Positions 43,348 to 51,009 of a DNA stretch of 64,000 nucleotides are shown here, in pieces. The notes under the pieces are model-generated. The model saw only the letters and a list, made by a program, of their open reading frames with translations. It ran no database searches and had not been told where the DNA came from. The stretch is from Pedobacter chitinilyticus (GTDB lineage Bacteria; Bacteroidota; Bacteroidia; Sphingobacteriales; Sphingobacteriaceae): assembly GCF_003313385.1 (NCBI RefSeq), contig NZ_QMHN01000005.1:160743-224742 (forward strand). Direction: 5' to 3'. Numbering within the stretch: position 1 is the stretch's first letter; the number at the start of each line of letters is the position of its first letter. A program made the translations under genes and the position numbers.

Positions 43348-44337
43348 ATGGAGAAAGTTTTAGTTACACGTAGAATTAGCGAAAATGCTTTGGAATTGAT
43401 TAGAAATGAAGGTTATGGTCTTAGCATTTATACTGAAAACAAAGATTTAACGCCCGCTGAGCTTATTAAAATGTGTGAGGGACATGTTGGATTACTAAGT
43501 GTGGGACCTAATAAAATCGACGAACATTTTCTCAGCTCTTGTAAACATTTAAAAGGCATTGCATTAATGAGCGTTGGCTACGATAAGGTTGATGTTAACG
43601 CCGCCACTAAACATGGCATGCCTATCAGTAATACGCCCGACGTATTGAGTGAAGCTACAGCAGATACGGCTTTCTTGTTAATGCTTTCTGTAGCGAGAAA
43701 AGCCTTCTATATGCATAAAACCATTGAGCGTGGCGAGTGGGGATTTTTTGATCCCATGAAAAACCTAGGACAAGAACTTTACGGTAAAACCCTTGGTGTA
43801 TTGGGTTTAGGCAGGATAGGATTGGAGCTTGCCAAAAAAGCAAAAGCAGCATACGGAATGAAGGTGATTTACCATAACAGAAGTAAAAACAAAAATGCAG
43901 AGGAATTATTAAACGCTACTTATGTATCTTTTGATGACTTACTGAAACGAAGCGATGTGCTTTCGGTGCATGTGAATTTAACGGAAGAAACTAAAGGCAT
44001 GTTCAATCTCACAGCGTTTGAAAAAATGAAGCCCAATGCCATCTTTATCAATACTGCACGTGGGGCTATTCACAATGAAAAGGATTTAATGACAGTACTA
44101 CAAAATAAAACTATTTGGGGTGCTGGTTTAGATGTGACTAACCCCGAACCTATGGATAGAAACAATCCCCTATTAAATATGGAGAATGTATGTATACTGC
44201 CGCATATAGGCTCTGCTACTGAAGAAACCAGAGAAAAAATGGCAATAATGGCAGCCCAAAATATCATTAAAGCTTTAAAGGGCGAGCAAATGCCACAGGT
44301 AATTAACCCCGAAGTGTATCAAAAAGGGTTAGAGTGA
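43348..44337 (+). CDS. D-2-hydroxyacid dehydrogenase (glyoxylate/hydroxypyruvate reductase-like)
   Basis: A 329-residue dehydrogenase. TLGVLGLGRIGLELAKKAKA binds NAD(P). The catalytic Arg is in NTARGAIHN, Glu in LDVTNPEPMD and His in LPHIGSATEETRE. The N-terminal start KVLVTRRISENALELI is typical of glyoxylate reductase/2-ketogluconate reductase types. A frame extension to 43195 would overlap the start of the divergent esterase gene and lacks family similarity. TTTG lies 4 nt before the ATG, with a weak -7 match. Confidence 0.9.
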   Translation: MEKVLVTRRISENALELIRNEGYGLSIYTENKDLTPAELIKMCEGHVGLLSVGPNKIDEHFLSSCKHLKGIALMSVGYDKVDVNAATKHGMPISNTPDVLSEATADTAFLLMLSVARKAFYMHKTIERGEWGFFDPMKNLGQELYGKTLGVLGLGRIGLELAKKAKAAYGMKVIYHNRSKNKNAEELLNATYVSFDDLLKRSDVLSVHVNLTEETKGMFNLTAFEKMKPNAIFINTARGAIHNEKDLMTVLQNKTIWGAGLDVTNPEPMDRNNPLLNMENVCILPHIGSATEETREKMAIMAAQNIIKALKGEQMPQVINPEVYQKGLE

Positions 44338-44383
44338 CAATGAGGGTTTAAACGATGTGGCTAATGTTAGGAGCTATTGCTAT

Positions 44384-44490
44384 ATCCCCCTCTCTTTGAG
44401 GGGATAGGGAGGGATAATATTATTGCTAATTGTTCAACTTCCCTCTTAATCTCCTCCGAAGTTTCGGAGCAGGCTCTTCAAAGGGAGACA
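44384..44490. repeat. Intergenic inverted-repeat element with inner hairpin
   Basis: The left arm (TCCCCCTCTCTTTGAGGGG, AGGGAGGG) is complementary to the right arm (CCCTCTTAATCT and TCAAAGGGAG). Within the right arm CTCCGAA-GT-TTCGGAG (44454-44469) forms a perfect hairpin. It resembles the CCCTCTCCTTTGGAGAGGG dispersed element of Bacteroidota. No gene lies in this gap. Confidence 0.65.
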
Positions 44491-44584
44491 TGGTTACTAC
44501 AATTATTTGCTGATCTGCCAGCACAATTTGTTAGAGTTTGTTAAAATTTCAAAAAGATATTCCGAAAAGCTTTATTTTTATTTC

Positions 44585-45454
44585 ATGATTGTTTCTATAA
44601 AGAATGAGCACTTGGTGGTAGATTTTTCTACCAAAGGCGCAGAACTTCAACGTATCATGGGAACCGATAGTGAGGTAAACTATATGTGGAGTGGTGACGC
44701 GAAGTTTTGGGGGAAGTTTAGTCCAGTGCTATTTCCGATTGTAGGAGCGTTTAAAGATAATACCTATTTCTACCAAGGCAAATCCTATCATTTATCAAGG
44801 CATGGTTTTGCCCGTGATATGGAATTTTCTTATGAAAAATTAAATACTACGGAGATTGCTTTTAAGCTAAGACATAATGAAGAAACCTTAAAAAACTATC
44901 CTTTTGAATTTGAACTCACCCTTAAATACCGGCTTCAGGGAGCTAGCTTACAATGCGCTTATCAGGTTTCAAACCCAAGTAATCAACCACTTTTGTTTTC
45001 TATTGGTGGGCATCCCGCCTTTGCGGCACCTTTGCACAATGAAGGGGTTTATACCGATTATTATCTGCAGTTTGATAATGATGACGAGCTTACTTTTCAT
45101 CACATTGTAGATAACCTGGTTTTAGATGAAACCACGACGTTAAAGCTTAGCGATAAGATTTTACCTTTAAAGCATGAGCTCTTTTATGAGGATGCGCTGG
45201 TTTTTAAAAGTCTGAAAAGTAAACATATCCGACTGCTCAATAATAAAAATTATAATGGCTTAAATTTTCATTTCGAAGGATTTCCTTACTTTGGAATTTG
45301 GGCGGCCAAAGATGCGAATTTTGTATGTTTGGAACCTTGGTGTGGCATAGCCGATGGTGTTAACCACAACCAGCAGTTAGCAGATAAAGAAGGGATGGAA
45401 AAGTTGCAGAGTGGAGAAAGCTGGGAACGAAGCTGGGAAATTTGTTGTTTTTAA
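44585..45454 (+). CDS. Aldose 1-epimerase family protein (galactose mutarotase-like)
   Basis: A 289-residue protein from the ATG at 44585; the open frame upstream to 44507 is not family-like. DFSTKGAELQRIMG opens the mutarotase fold, SRHGFARDMEFSYE carries the first conserved His, FSIGGHPAFAAPL the second, and FVCLEPWCGIADG the Glu. This LacX-like subgroup interconverts sugar anomers or acts on sugar phosphates. It stands alone between a repeat element and the phospholipase gene. Confidence 0.9.
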   Translation: MIVSIKNEHLVVDFSTKGAELQRIMGTDSEVNYMWSGDAKFWGKFSPVLFPIVGAFKDNTYFYQGKSYHLSRHGFARDMEFSYEKLNTTEIAFKLRHNEETLKNYPFEFELTLKYRLQGASLQCAYQVSNPSNQPLLFSIGGHPAFAAPLHNEGVYTDYYLQFDNDDELTFHHIVDNLVLDETTTLKLSDKILPLKHELFYEDALVFKSLKSKHIRLLNNKNYNGLNFHFEGFPYFGIWAAKDANFVCLEPWCGIADGVNHNQQLADKEGMEKLQSGESWERSWEICCF

Positions 45455-45508
45455 TGGGCATCATATTTAGTGTTTAAGATTGCTTCGTAAACTCTTGATG
45501 AAGAGCTT

Positions 45509-47902
45509 ATGAAACAGTCCCTTAATTTTAACTTTGAAATAATCGATTTGACTACCAGAAGAGATTTCCTAAAACAAGCCAGTTTATTGTCGGGAGCTAC
45601 GGCATTATCCACGATGTTTCCAGAGGCTATCCAGCGAGCTTTAGCCATTAACCCTACATTGGGCAGTACTTTTTATGATGCGGAGCATATCGTTTTTCTG
45701 ATGCAGGAAAACCGATCGTTTGATCACATGTTTGGTGCCATGAAAGGAGTGCGTGGTTTTAATGACCCTCATCCGCATATTTTGCCCAACCAAGATAAAG
45801 TTTGGGTGCAGCGTGATGCCAAAGGAAATGCGTATACACCTTTTCATGTAGATATTCATAAAACCAAAATTACTTGGCAGGGAGGTTTGGCGCATTCGTG
45901 GCCCGATCAAATAGCCGCCAGAAATAATGGAAAATATGACCATTGGATTCCAGCAAAATCAGCCATGTGCCTGGCTCACTATAAAAGACATGATTTGCCT
46001 TTTTATTATGCCATGGCCGATGCTTTTACCATTTGCGATCATCATTTTTGTTCGTCTTTAACAGGAACCACCCCCAACAGATTATTCTTTTGGACGGGCA
46101 ATGTACGTCCACATCCCAACGACAAAACAACCAAGGCAGTAGTGAACAACTCACAAGCCGAATCGCATACAGGCCGTTTTGTAGATTGGCCTACCTTCCC
46201 TGAATTATTGGAAGATAATGGGGTTGATTGGCGTGTGTACCAAAACGAGATTTGGACAGCTAAACTTCCGTCTGAAACCGATGATTGGTTAGGGAACTAT
46301 GGCGATAATGCCTTGGAATATGTAAAGCGGCATCAAGTAAAATTATCAGCTTATTTCAGAAAGAATGGCGACAAAACGGTTACTCCAAATCTTTCGGCGG
46401 AAGAAGTGCTTAAAAAATACAATCGTTTAACACAGCGTGAGAAAAATCTAATTGATAAAGCGTTTACCACTAATGTTAACGCTGCCGATTATTTAGATTT
46501 GGCTCCCCATACTTATAAAAATGAACAAGGTGAGCAAGAAACTTTGAATGTGCCTAAGGGCGATATTTTTTATCAGTTTAGAAAAGACGTTAAAGAAGGG
46601 AAATTGCCTACGGTTTCGTGGTTGGTGGCTCCTCAGCGCTTTTCTGAACACACCAGTTCGCCTTTATACGGCATTTGGTATGTATCGGAAGCTTTAAATA
46701 TATTGACTGAAAACCCTGAAATATGGAAGAAGACCATTTTTATTGTCAACTACGATGAAAATGATGGTTATTATGACCATATGCCACCATTTGTAGTGCC
46801 AAAACCTGATACTTTGGCCAGCGGGAAGGTTTCTGAGGGTATCGATACTGCCTCGGATTATGAAGCCAACGAAGGTAGCCCCATTGGTTTAGGTTATCGT
46901 GTACCCATGATTGTAGCCTCGCCATGGAGCAGGGGTGGCTATGTGAATTCGCAGGTTTTTGACCATACCAGTACCTTAATGTTTTTGGAGGATTTCCTAA
47001 AGCATAAAACTGGAAAGCAACTAAAGAGCGAACAAATTAGTACTTGGCGGAGGGCCGTTTGTGGGAATTTAACCTCCATATTTAGGCCTTATAAAGGTGA
47101 GAAGCTCAAATATCCAAATGTGTTGGAACGCAATCAGGTGATTGATCATATTCAAAAGGTAAAGAACAAGCCTCAACAACGCATTCCGTTTCCGTTAAAG
47201 GAAGATGAGATAGCCAAGATCAATCGACACCATGCTTTTGAAGATGGCGTATCGGCCTTGATGGCCAAACAGGAAAAAGGTACGAAGCCTGCTTGCGCTT
47301 TACCGTATCATTTAAGGGTTGACGCCCGTTTAAATGAAACCAAAACAAGTGTCGTTCTTGATTTTATTACCGACGAGCAAAGCGTTGGCGCACCTTTTAA
47401 TGTTTCGGCTTTAAATACCTACAGTGGTGAACAAGGTCGCAACTGGTACATTGGCGTAAAAGCAAATGATCACATAGAGGACAATTGGGAAATAGATGCT
47501 TTTGCACAAGGTCGTTATGACTTATCGGTACATGGGCCAAATGGTTTTTATCGTAGGTTTATGGGTAGCAAAGCTGATCCTGATTTGTTGCTTACCGCAA
47601 TGCCGGAGTTGCAGGATAATTCAAAAAAATATTCAGGGAATTTGCAGTTGCTTTTGGAAAACAAAAGCAACCAAACCATGGAAGTATTGATTGTTAATGA
47701 TGTGTATAAAGCCAATAACAAGACCATCAAAGTTGATGCAGGTGCCAAAAAAATAGTATCACTTAACTTGAAGAAATACCATCATTGGTACAATTTCAAG
47801 GTGAAGGTAAATGGGTTTGATGACTACCAAAAACATTATGCTGGCCACATTGAAACTGGGATGGATAGTATTACTGATCCTTATATGGGCGGGGTATTGT
47901 AA
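45509..47902 (+). CDS. Phosphocholine-specific phospholipase C, Tat-exported
   Basis: A 797-residue secreted phosphoesterase. TTRRDFLKQASLLSGATALS is a twin-arginine signal. IVFLMQENRSFDHMFGAMKG and CDHHFCSSLTGTTPNRLFFW are catalytic-core motifs, and NYDENDGYYDHMPPF, AAF-like SPWSRGGYV and FDHTSTLMFLE complete it. Two C-terminal DUF756-type beta domains (about 605-700 and 705-795) follow. It hydrolyses phosphatidylcholine or sphingomyelin and often serves phosphate scavenging. Start: the ATG at 45509 gives 13 residues before TTRR; a TTG at 45548 would give the more usual Tat N-terminus. Confidence 0.93.
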   Translation: MKQSLNFNFEIIDLTTRRDFLKQASLLSGATALSTMFPEAIQRALAINPTLGSTFYDAEHIVFLMQENRSFDHMFGAMKGVRGFNDPHPHILPNQDKVWVQRDAKGNAYTPFHVDIHKTKITWQGGLAHSWPDQIAARNNGKYDHWIPAKSAMCLAHYKRHDLPFYYAMADAFTICDHHFCSSLTGTTPNRLFFWTGNVRPHPNDKTTKAVVNNSQAESHTGRFVDWPTFPELLEDNGVDWRVYQNEIWTAKLPSETDDWLGNYGDNALEYVKRHQVKLSAYFRKNGDKTVTPNLSAEEVLKKYNRLTQREKNLIDKAFTTNVNAADYLDLAPHTYKNEQGEQETLNVPKGDIFYQFRKDVKEGKLPTVSWLVAPQRFSEHTSSPLYGIWYVSEALNILTENPEIWKKTIFIVNYDENDGYYDHMPPFVVPKPDTLASGKVSEGIDTASDYEANEGSPIGLGYRVPMIVASPWSRGGYVNSQVFDHTSTLMFLEDFLKHKTGKQLKSEQISTWRRAVCGNLTSIFRPYKGEKLKYPNVLERNQVIDHIQKVKNKPQQRIPFPLKEDEIAKINRHHAFEDGVSALMAKQEKGTKPACALPYHLRVDARLNETKTSVVLDFITDEQSVGAPFNVSALNTYSGEQGRNWYIGVKANDHIEDNWEIDAFAQGRYDLSVHGPNGFYRRFMGSKADPDLLLTAMPELQDNSKKYSGNLQLLLENKSNQTMEVLIVNDVYKANNKTIKVDAGAKKIVSLNLKKYHHWYNFKVKVNGFDDYQKHYAGHIETGMDSITDPYMGGVL

Positions 47903-47947
47903 AGTTTTGTTTTATGCCGAAATAGATTTTCGGAAAGTTATTAAGAA

Positions 47948-47974
47948 CCTATGGTTGGTGTTATCACCAACCAT
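47948..47974. repeat. Dispersed TTGGTG-TTAT-CACCAA hairpin, copy 2
   Basis: GGTTGGTG-TTAT-CACCAACC gives a perfect 8-bp stem, 46 nt after the phospholipase stop. A third, slightly decayed copy is at 48132-48157 (CACC replaced by CCCC). The later GGTGATAAC in the same unit could pair with GTTATCACC as an alternative fold. Confidence 0.85.
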
Positions 47975-48023
47975 TAGAAAGATAAACCGGTACGGTGATA
48001 ACACTGACCAGAGAGGGAAATGT

Positions 48024-48063
48024 CGTCATTTCGACCGCAGCGCAGCGAGCGGAGAAATCTTTT
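48024..48063. repeat. CGTCATTTCGA...GAGAAATCTTT palindromic element (four copies nearby)
   Basis: CGTCATTTCGACCGCAGCGC followed by AGCGAGCGGAGAAATCTTTT. Related copies lie at 48206-48245 (same orientation) and 48326-48362 and 48575-48620 (inverted). The inner CGCAGCGCAGCGAG folds on itself weakly. These REP-like copies recur only between genes. Confidence 0.8.
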
Positions 48064-48440
48064 AACAATGCAGATTAAGCTGCAACAAAGGTTGAAAATA
48101 GGCCTTCGGAACACTGAAAGTGATGTTAGAACTATGTTTGGTGTTATCCCCAGCCTTTAGAAAGATAAACTGGTACGGTGATAACGCCGATCGTGAGGGG
48201 AAGGTCGTCATTTCGACCGCAGCGCAGCGAGTGGAGAAATCTTTGTACAATGTAAATTAAGCCGAATCAAAGCTCGAAATAGATCTTCGAAACACTGAAA
48301 GCTATGTTAAACCTTTGAACTTTAAAAGATTTCTCGACTACGCTCTAAATGACGATCTTTTGTGGTCTCTGAATGCTCCAGTCTTAAGCCAGAAGTAAGA
48401 AATTAACCGTCAAAGTTTACATTAAAACCTGCTTATTAAA

Positions 48441-48546
48441 AATGACACGTGTGTCGTTACCAAATCACACGCGTGTCGTTGGGTAATACCTAGCGTGTCA
48501 TCACTAAACGACACACGTGCTAATGAGCGATGACACACGTGTCGTT
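48441..48546. repeat. Cluster of five ACACGTGT-type imperfect palindromes
   Basis: Sites at 48441-48458 (ATGACACGTGTGTCGTT), 48463-48480 (ATCACACGCGTGTCGTT), 48493-48501 (GCGTGTCAT, half), 48507-48521 (AACGACACACGTGCT) and 48530-48546 (ATGACACACGTGTCGTT). They are separated by about 4 to 12 nt. Each is a near-dyad built on GACAC(A/G)CGTGTC. This could be an operator array, a nucleoid or partition site, or decayed hairpins. I know no matching family. Confidence 0.8.
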
Positions 48547-48689
48547 TGACAACAGCACGCTTGCTTTATATTTCAAAGATTTCTCCACTCGCTGCGCTGC
48601 GATCGAAATGACGATCTTTTTATAGCCCGTCAATATTCCGAAATAATACAGAAGATTGCTTTTTAAAAAAATATCAGCTTAGATTTCGT

Positions 48690-48716
48690 CCTATGGTTGG
48701 TGTTATCACCAATCAT
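48690..48716. repeat. Dispersed TTGGTG-TTAT-CACCAA hairpin, copy 4
   Basis: Identical over 27 nt to the copy at 16160-16186, 32 kb away. It is followed by a run of small hairpins: AAATCC-GAA-GGATTT (48764-48778), CGACTC-TGTAG-GAGTCG (48815-48831), GACCTC-TTA-GAGGTC (48867-48881) and CCTGAT-GTTA-AATCAGG (48964-48980). Confidence 0.85.
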
Positions 48717-49170
48717 CAAAAGGTAGGCTGGTAAGGGGATACGCTAACTAAATGAGAAATCGAAAATCCGAAGGATTTCAATGGTCGTAGAGAAAAAATG
48801 TGAGCGAGAGCATGCGACTCTGTAGGAGTCGTACCAAAGGTGATAAGCTGGTTTTTATAAATATTTGACCTCTTAGAGGTCTTGAAAATCTAAAACTATA
48901 CACAAATTTTAGGTTTTTTGCTCATTGAACCCAAGTTTTTAAACCCGATTGAAACGAACACGATCCTGATGTTAAATCAGGAGAGTAAAGTGGAAAGCGG
49001 GACTAATGCTACCTAAGGATTACTAAATATTGCTTTTCAAAAATATAAATATTCAAAAATTATTTTTTATAGCATTGATTTGTAGTGTTTTATAAATAAA
49101 ATTTACTTTTTTTAAAATTCACGTAGGGGTACATTTCTTTCTTGTTGTCTCATTTTTAAATAAGACATAA
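48717..49170. other. Gene-free leader region of the surface-signalling operon
   Basis: It contains the small hairpins listed with the 48690 copy, then an AT-rich stretch (49030-49130). At 49146-49167 there is a 22-nt imperfect dyad, TGTCTCATTT then TTAAATAAGACA, 3 nt before the ATG at 49171. There is no coding potential. The dyad could be an operator; there is no clear TANNTTTG box next to it. Confidence 0.5.
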
Positions 49171-50301
49171 ATGAAAGCGTTAAACTTTACCAATCAATTT
49201 AATCAAATAAAAAAAGCAACCTACCTAGGGATTACTTTTTTAGGCTTAGCCTTCCAAACCAATGCACAAGAGGCAAAAACAACCAAAGCTCATTTTGGGC
49301 TCATTTATCCATTAAGCACTAACGGTACACACGCACCTTTAGATACCAATAATTTATCTATCCATTTACTAGCGGGCATTTCTTCGGTAGAAAAAGGCTT
49401 TTCATATGCCGGTTTAAGCAATGTAGTACGTAACGAGAGCTATGGGGTGCAAATTGCTGGTTTCTCTAACCATATCGGTAAACAAACCAATGGCGCATTA
49501 TTCGCTGGGTTTTTAAATACCTATCGTTCGGCAAAAGGTAGCCAATTTGCTGGTTTTGCCAACTTAGCTCAAAAGAATGTGGAGGGAGCGCAGTTTGCTG
49601 GTTTCATTAATACCACGGGCGGCGACATGAAAGGCGTGCAGTTCGCAGGGTTTTCTAATATTGCCAGAAATATATCGGCATCACAGTTTGCTGGTTTTAT
49701 GAATGTGGCTAAAGATGTAAACGGTAGCCAGTTTGCTGGGTTCATTAACATTGCCAAAAAGGTGAAAGGCGCCCAAGTAGCGGGATTCATCAATATTGCC
49801 GAAACGAGCGATAACCCAATCGGGATCATCAACATCATCAAAAACGGAGAAAAAAGCATCGCTGCAACCATTGACGAGAGTCAGACGTCTATGTTAACGT
49901 TCAGGTCTGGGGGAAAAAACATGTACGGAATTATTGGAGTGGGCTACAACCTTAAAAACAAAGATGAGGTTTATGCTTTTGAGGCTGGTTTGGGAGCTCA
50001 TTTCTTTAAATCGAAATATTTTAGGCTAAATATGGAGTTAACGCAAACGATTTTGGAAAGCTTTGAAAAGGGCGAATACTTTAAGGGTACTTTTAGGTTA
50101 TTGCCAGCCGTAAAAGTAGCTCCTTGGTTGGAGATTTTTGGAGGTCCATCCATCAATTTCGTAAGTACCAATACGGTAGAGGGAAAAGCCTTGCACCCAG
50201 AAAGTGATGATTTGGTGATCCGTACCTGGAACCGTAAAAACTCAGATTTTAAACAGTCACTGCATATTGGTTACCAAGCAGGTTTACAATTTGTTTTTTA
50301 A
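49171..50301 (+). CDS. LA_2272-type surface repeat protein
   Basis: A 376-residue exported protein (signal peptide ending about FQTNAQEA). Eight repeats of about 20 residues with core GxQFAGFxN (GSQFAGFANLAQKNVEG, GAQFAGFINTTGG) span about residues 85-215 and should form a beta-solenoid. A C-terminal beta-rich part (about 240-376: GIIGVGYNLKNKDEVYAF, IFGGPSINFV) ends in aromatic GYQAGLQFVF like a barrel. It matches what NCBI calls LA_2272 family surface repeat proteins. The function is unknown. First gene of a six-gene run. Confidence 0.82.
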   Translation: MKALNFTNQFNQIKKATYLGITFLGLAFQTNAQEAKTTKAHFGLIYPLSTNGTHAPLDTNNLSIHLLAGISSVEKGFSYAGLSNVVRNESYGVQIAGFSNHIGKQTNGALFAGFLNTYRSAKGSQFAGFANLAQKNVEGAQFAGFINTTGGDMKGVQFAGFSNIARNISASQFAGFMNVAKDVNGSQFAGFINIAKKVKGAQVAGFINIAETSDNPIGIINIIKNGEKSIAATIDESQTSMLTFRSGGKNMYGIIGVGYNLKNKDEVYAFEAGLGAHFFKSKYFRLNMELTQTILESFEKGEYFKGTFRLLPAVKVAPWLEIFGGPSINFVSTNTVEGKALHPESDDLVIRTWNRKNSDFKQSLHIGYQAGLQFVF

Positions 50302-50324
50302 AGATTTCACACACACACAAATAA

Positions 50325-50993
50325 ATGAAACATATGAAAAAAGTAATCGCAATCGTGTTAGGCTTAGTCTTCGTTATTTACTTTTCGGCGTGTAAAAAGG
50401 ATCGATTAACGGCGAATGGAAACATTGTTGCTGAAACGAGAAACTTGGGACAGTTTACGGGAATCAGTTCTAGCGGTGCCACACCTGTAGAGGTAAAATA
50501 TGGAACCGAATTTAATGTGGTGGTAAAAGGTTCCAGCAATATTGTTCCGCATTACACCACCAGGATCGTGAACAACGTACTGCACATTGGTTTTGAAGGG
50601 GTAAACGTAAGGCGGGATGATGTAGAAGTGATCCTGACCATGCCTACCTTGAATAGGATAGATTTAAGTGGTAGCACCGAGGTCGAAATAGAAGGAAACT
50701 TCCCTGTAATTGCCAATTTGAATGTCTCCGTGAGCGGATCAGGAAAAGTAGAGGCGGATCATGCCCTACATATAGATAACGTAAAGGTTGATATTTCGGG
50801 CTCTGGAACCGTAGATTTTGAAGATGTCACCAGTAAAACTGCTGATGCTGATATTTCTGGTAGCGGAAGTTTGAGACTTCAGGTGCAAGACAGAATCAAG
50901 GCAAAGATAAGCGGGAGTGGTAAAGTTTATTACAAAGGTAGCCCAGTAATCCAACAAGACATTAGCGGATCTGGCAAACTGATCAAGTTCTAA
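50325..50993 (+). CDS. Head-GIN-domain lipoprotein (DUF2807)
   Basis: A 222-residue lipoprotein (lipobox FSAC then KKDR). From about residue 40 it shows the DUF2807/GIN pattern: FTGISSSGATPVEVKYGTEF, followed by a ladder of Ser-Gly-Ser-Gly turns (DLSGSTEVEIEG, SVSGSGKVEAD, DISGSGTVDFE, ISGSGSLRL, ISGSGKVYYKG) that make a right-handed beta-solenoid. It is probably a surface or periplasmic adhesin-like piece; the ligand is unknown. It lies 23 nt after the surface-repeat gene. Confidence 0.9.
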   Translation: MKHMKKVIAIVLGLVFVIYFSACKKDRLTANGNIVAETRNLGQFTGISSSGATPVEVKYGTEFNVVVKGSSNIVPHYTTRIVNNVLHIGFEGVNVRRDDVEVILTMPTLNRIDLSGSTEVEIEGNFPVIANLNVSVSGSGKVEADHALHIDNVKVDISGSGTVDFEDVTSKTADADISGSGSLRLQVQDRIKAKISGSGKVYYKGSPVIQQDISGSGKLIKF

Positions 50994-51009
50994 TTTAAAT
51001 TTAAGTTTT

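Larger units (their letters stand above)
47920..48362. repeat. 178-bp tandem duplication, 2.5 copies, carrying two hairpin families
   Basis: Three units start with AAATAG(G)...TTCGGAA...TGAAAG at 47920, 48096 and 48277 (periods 176 and 181). Units 1 and 2 each contain the TTGGTG-TTAT-CACCAA hairpin, then GAAAGATAAAC, GGTACGGTGATAAC and the CGTCATTTCGACCGCAGCGC palindrome. Unit 3 loses the middle and keeps an inverted form of the last palindrome (48326-48362). No reading frame is shared between the units. Confidence 0.85.

Noticed and set aside
47811..48250. Short open frames in the repeat-rich tract after the phospholipase gene
   Set aside because: They run across duplicated hairpins, are not shared between the repeat units, and have no start context.
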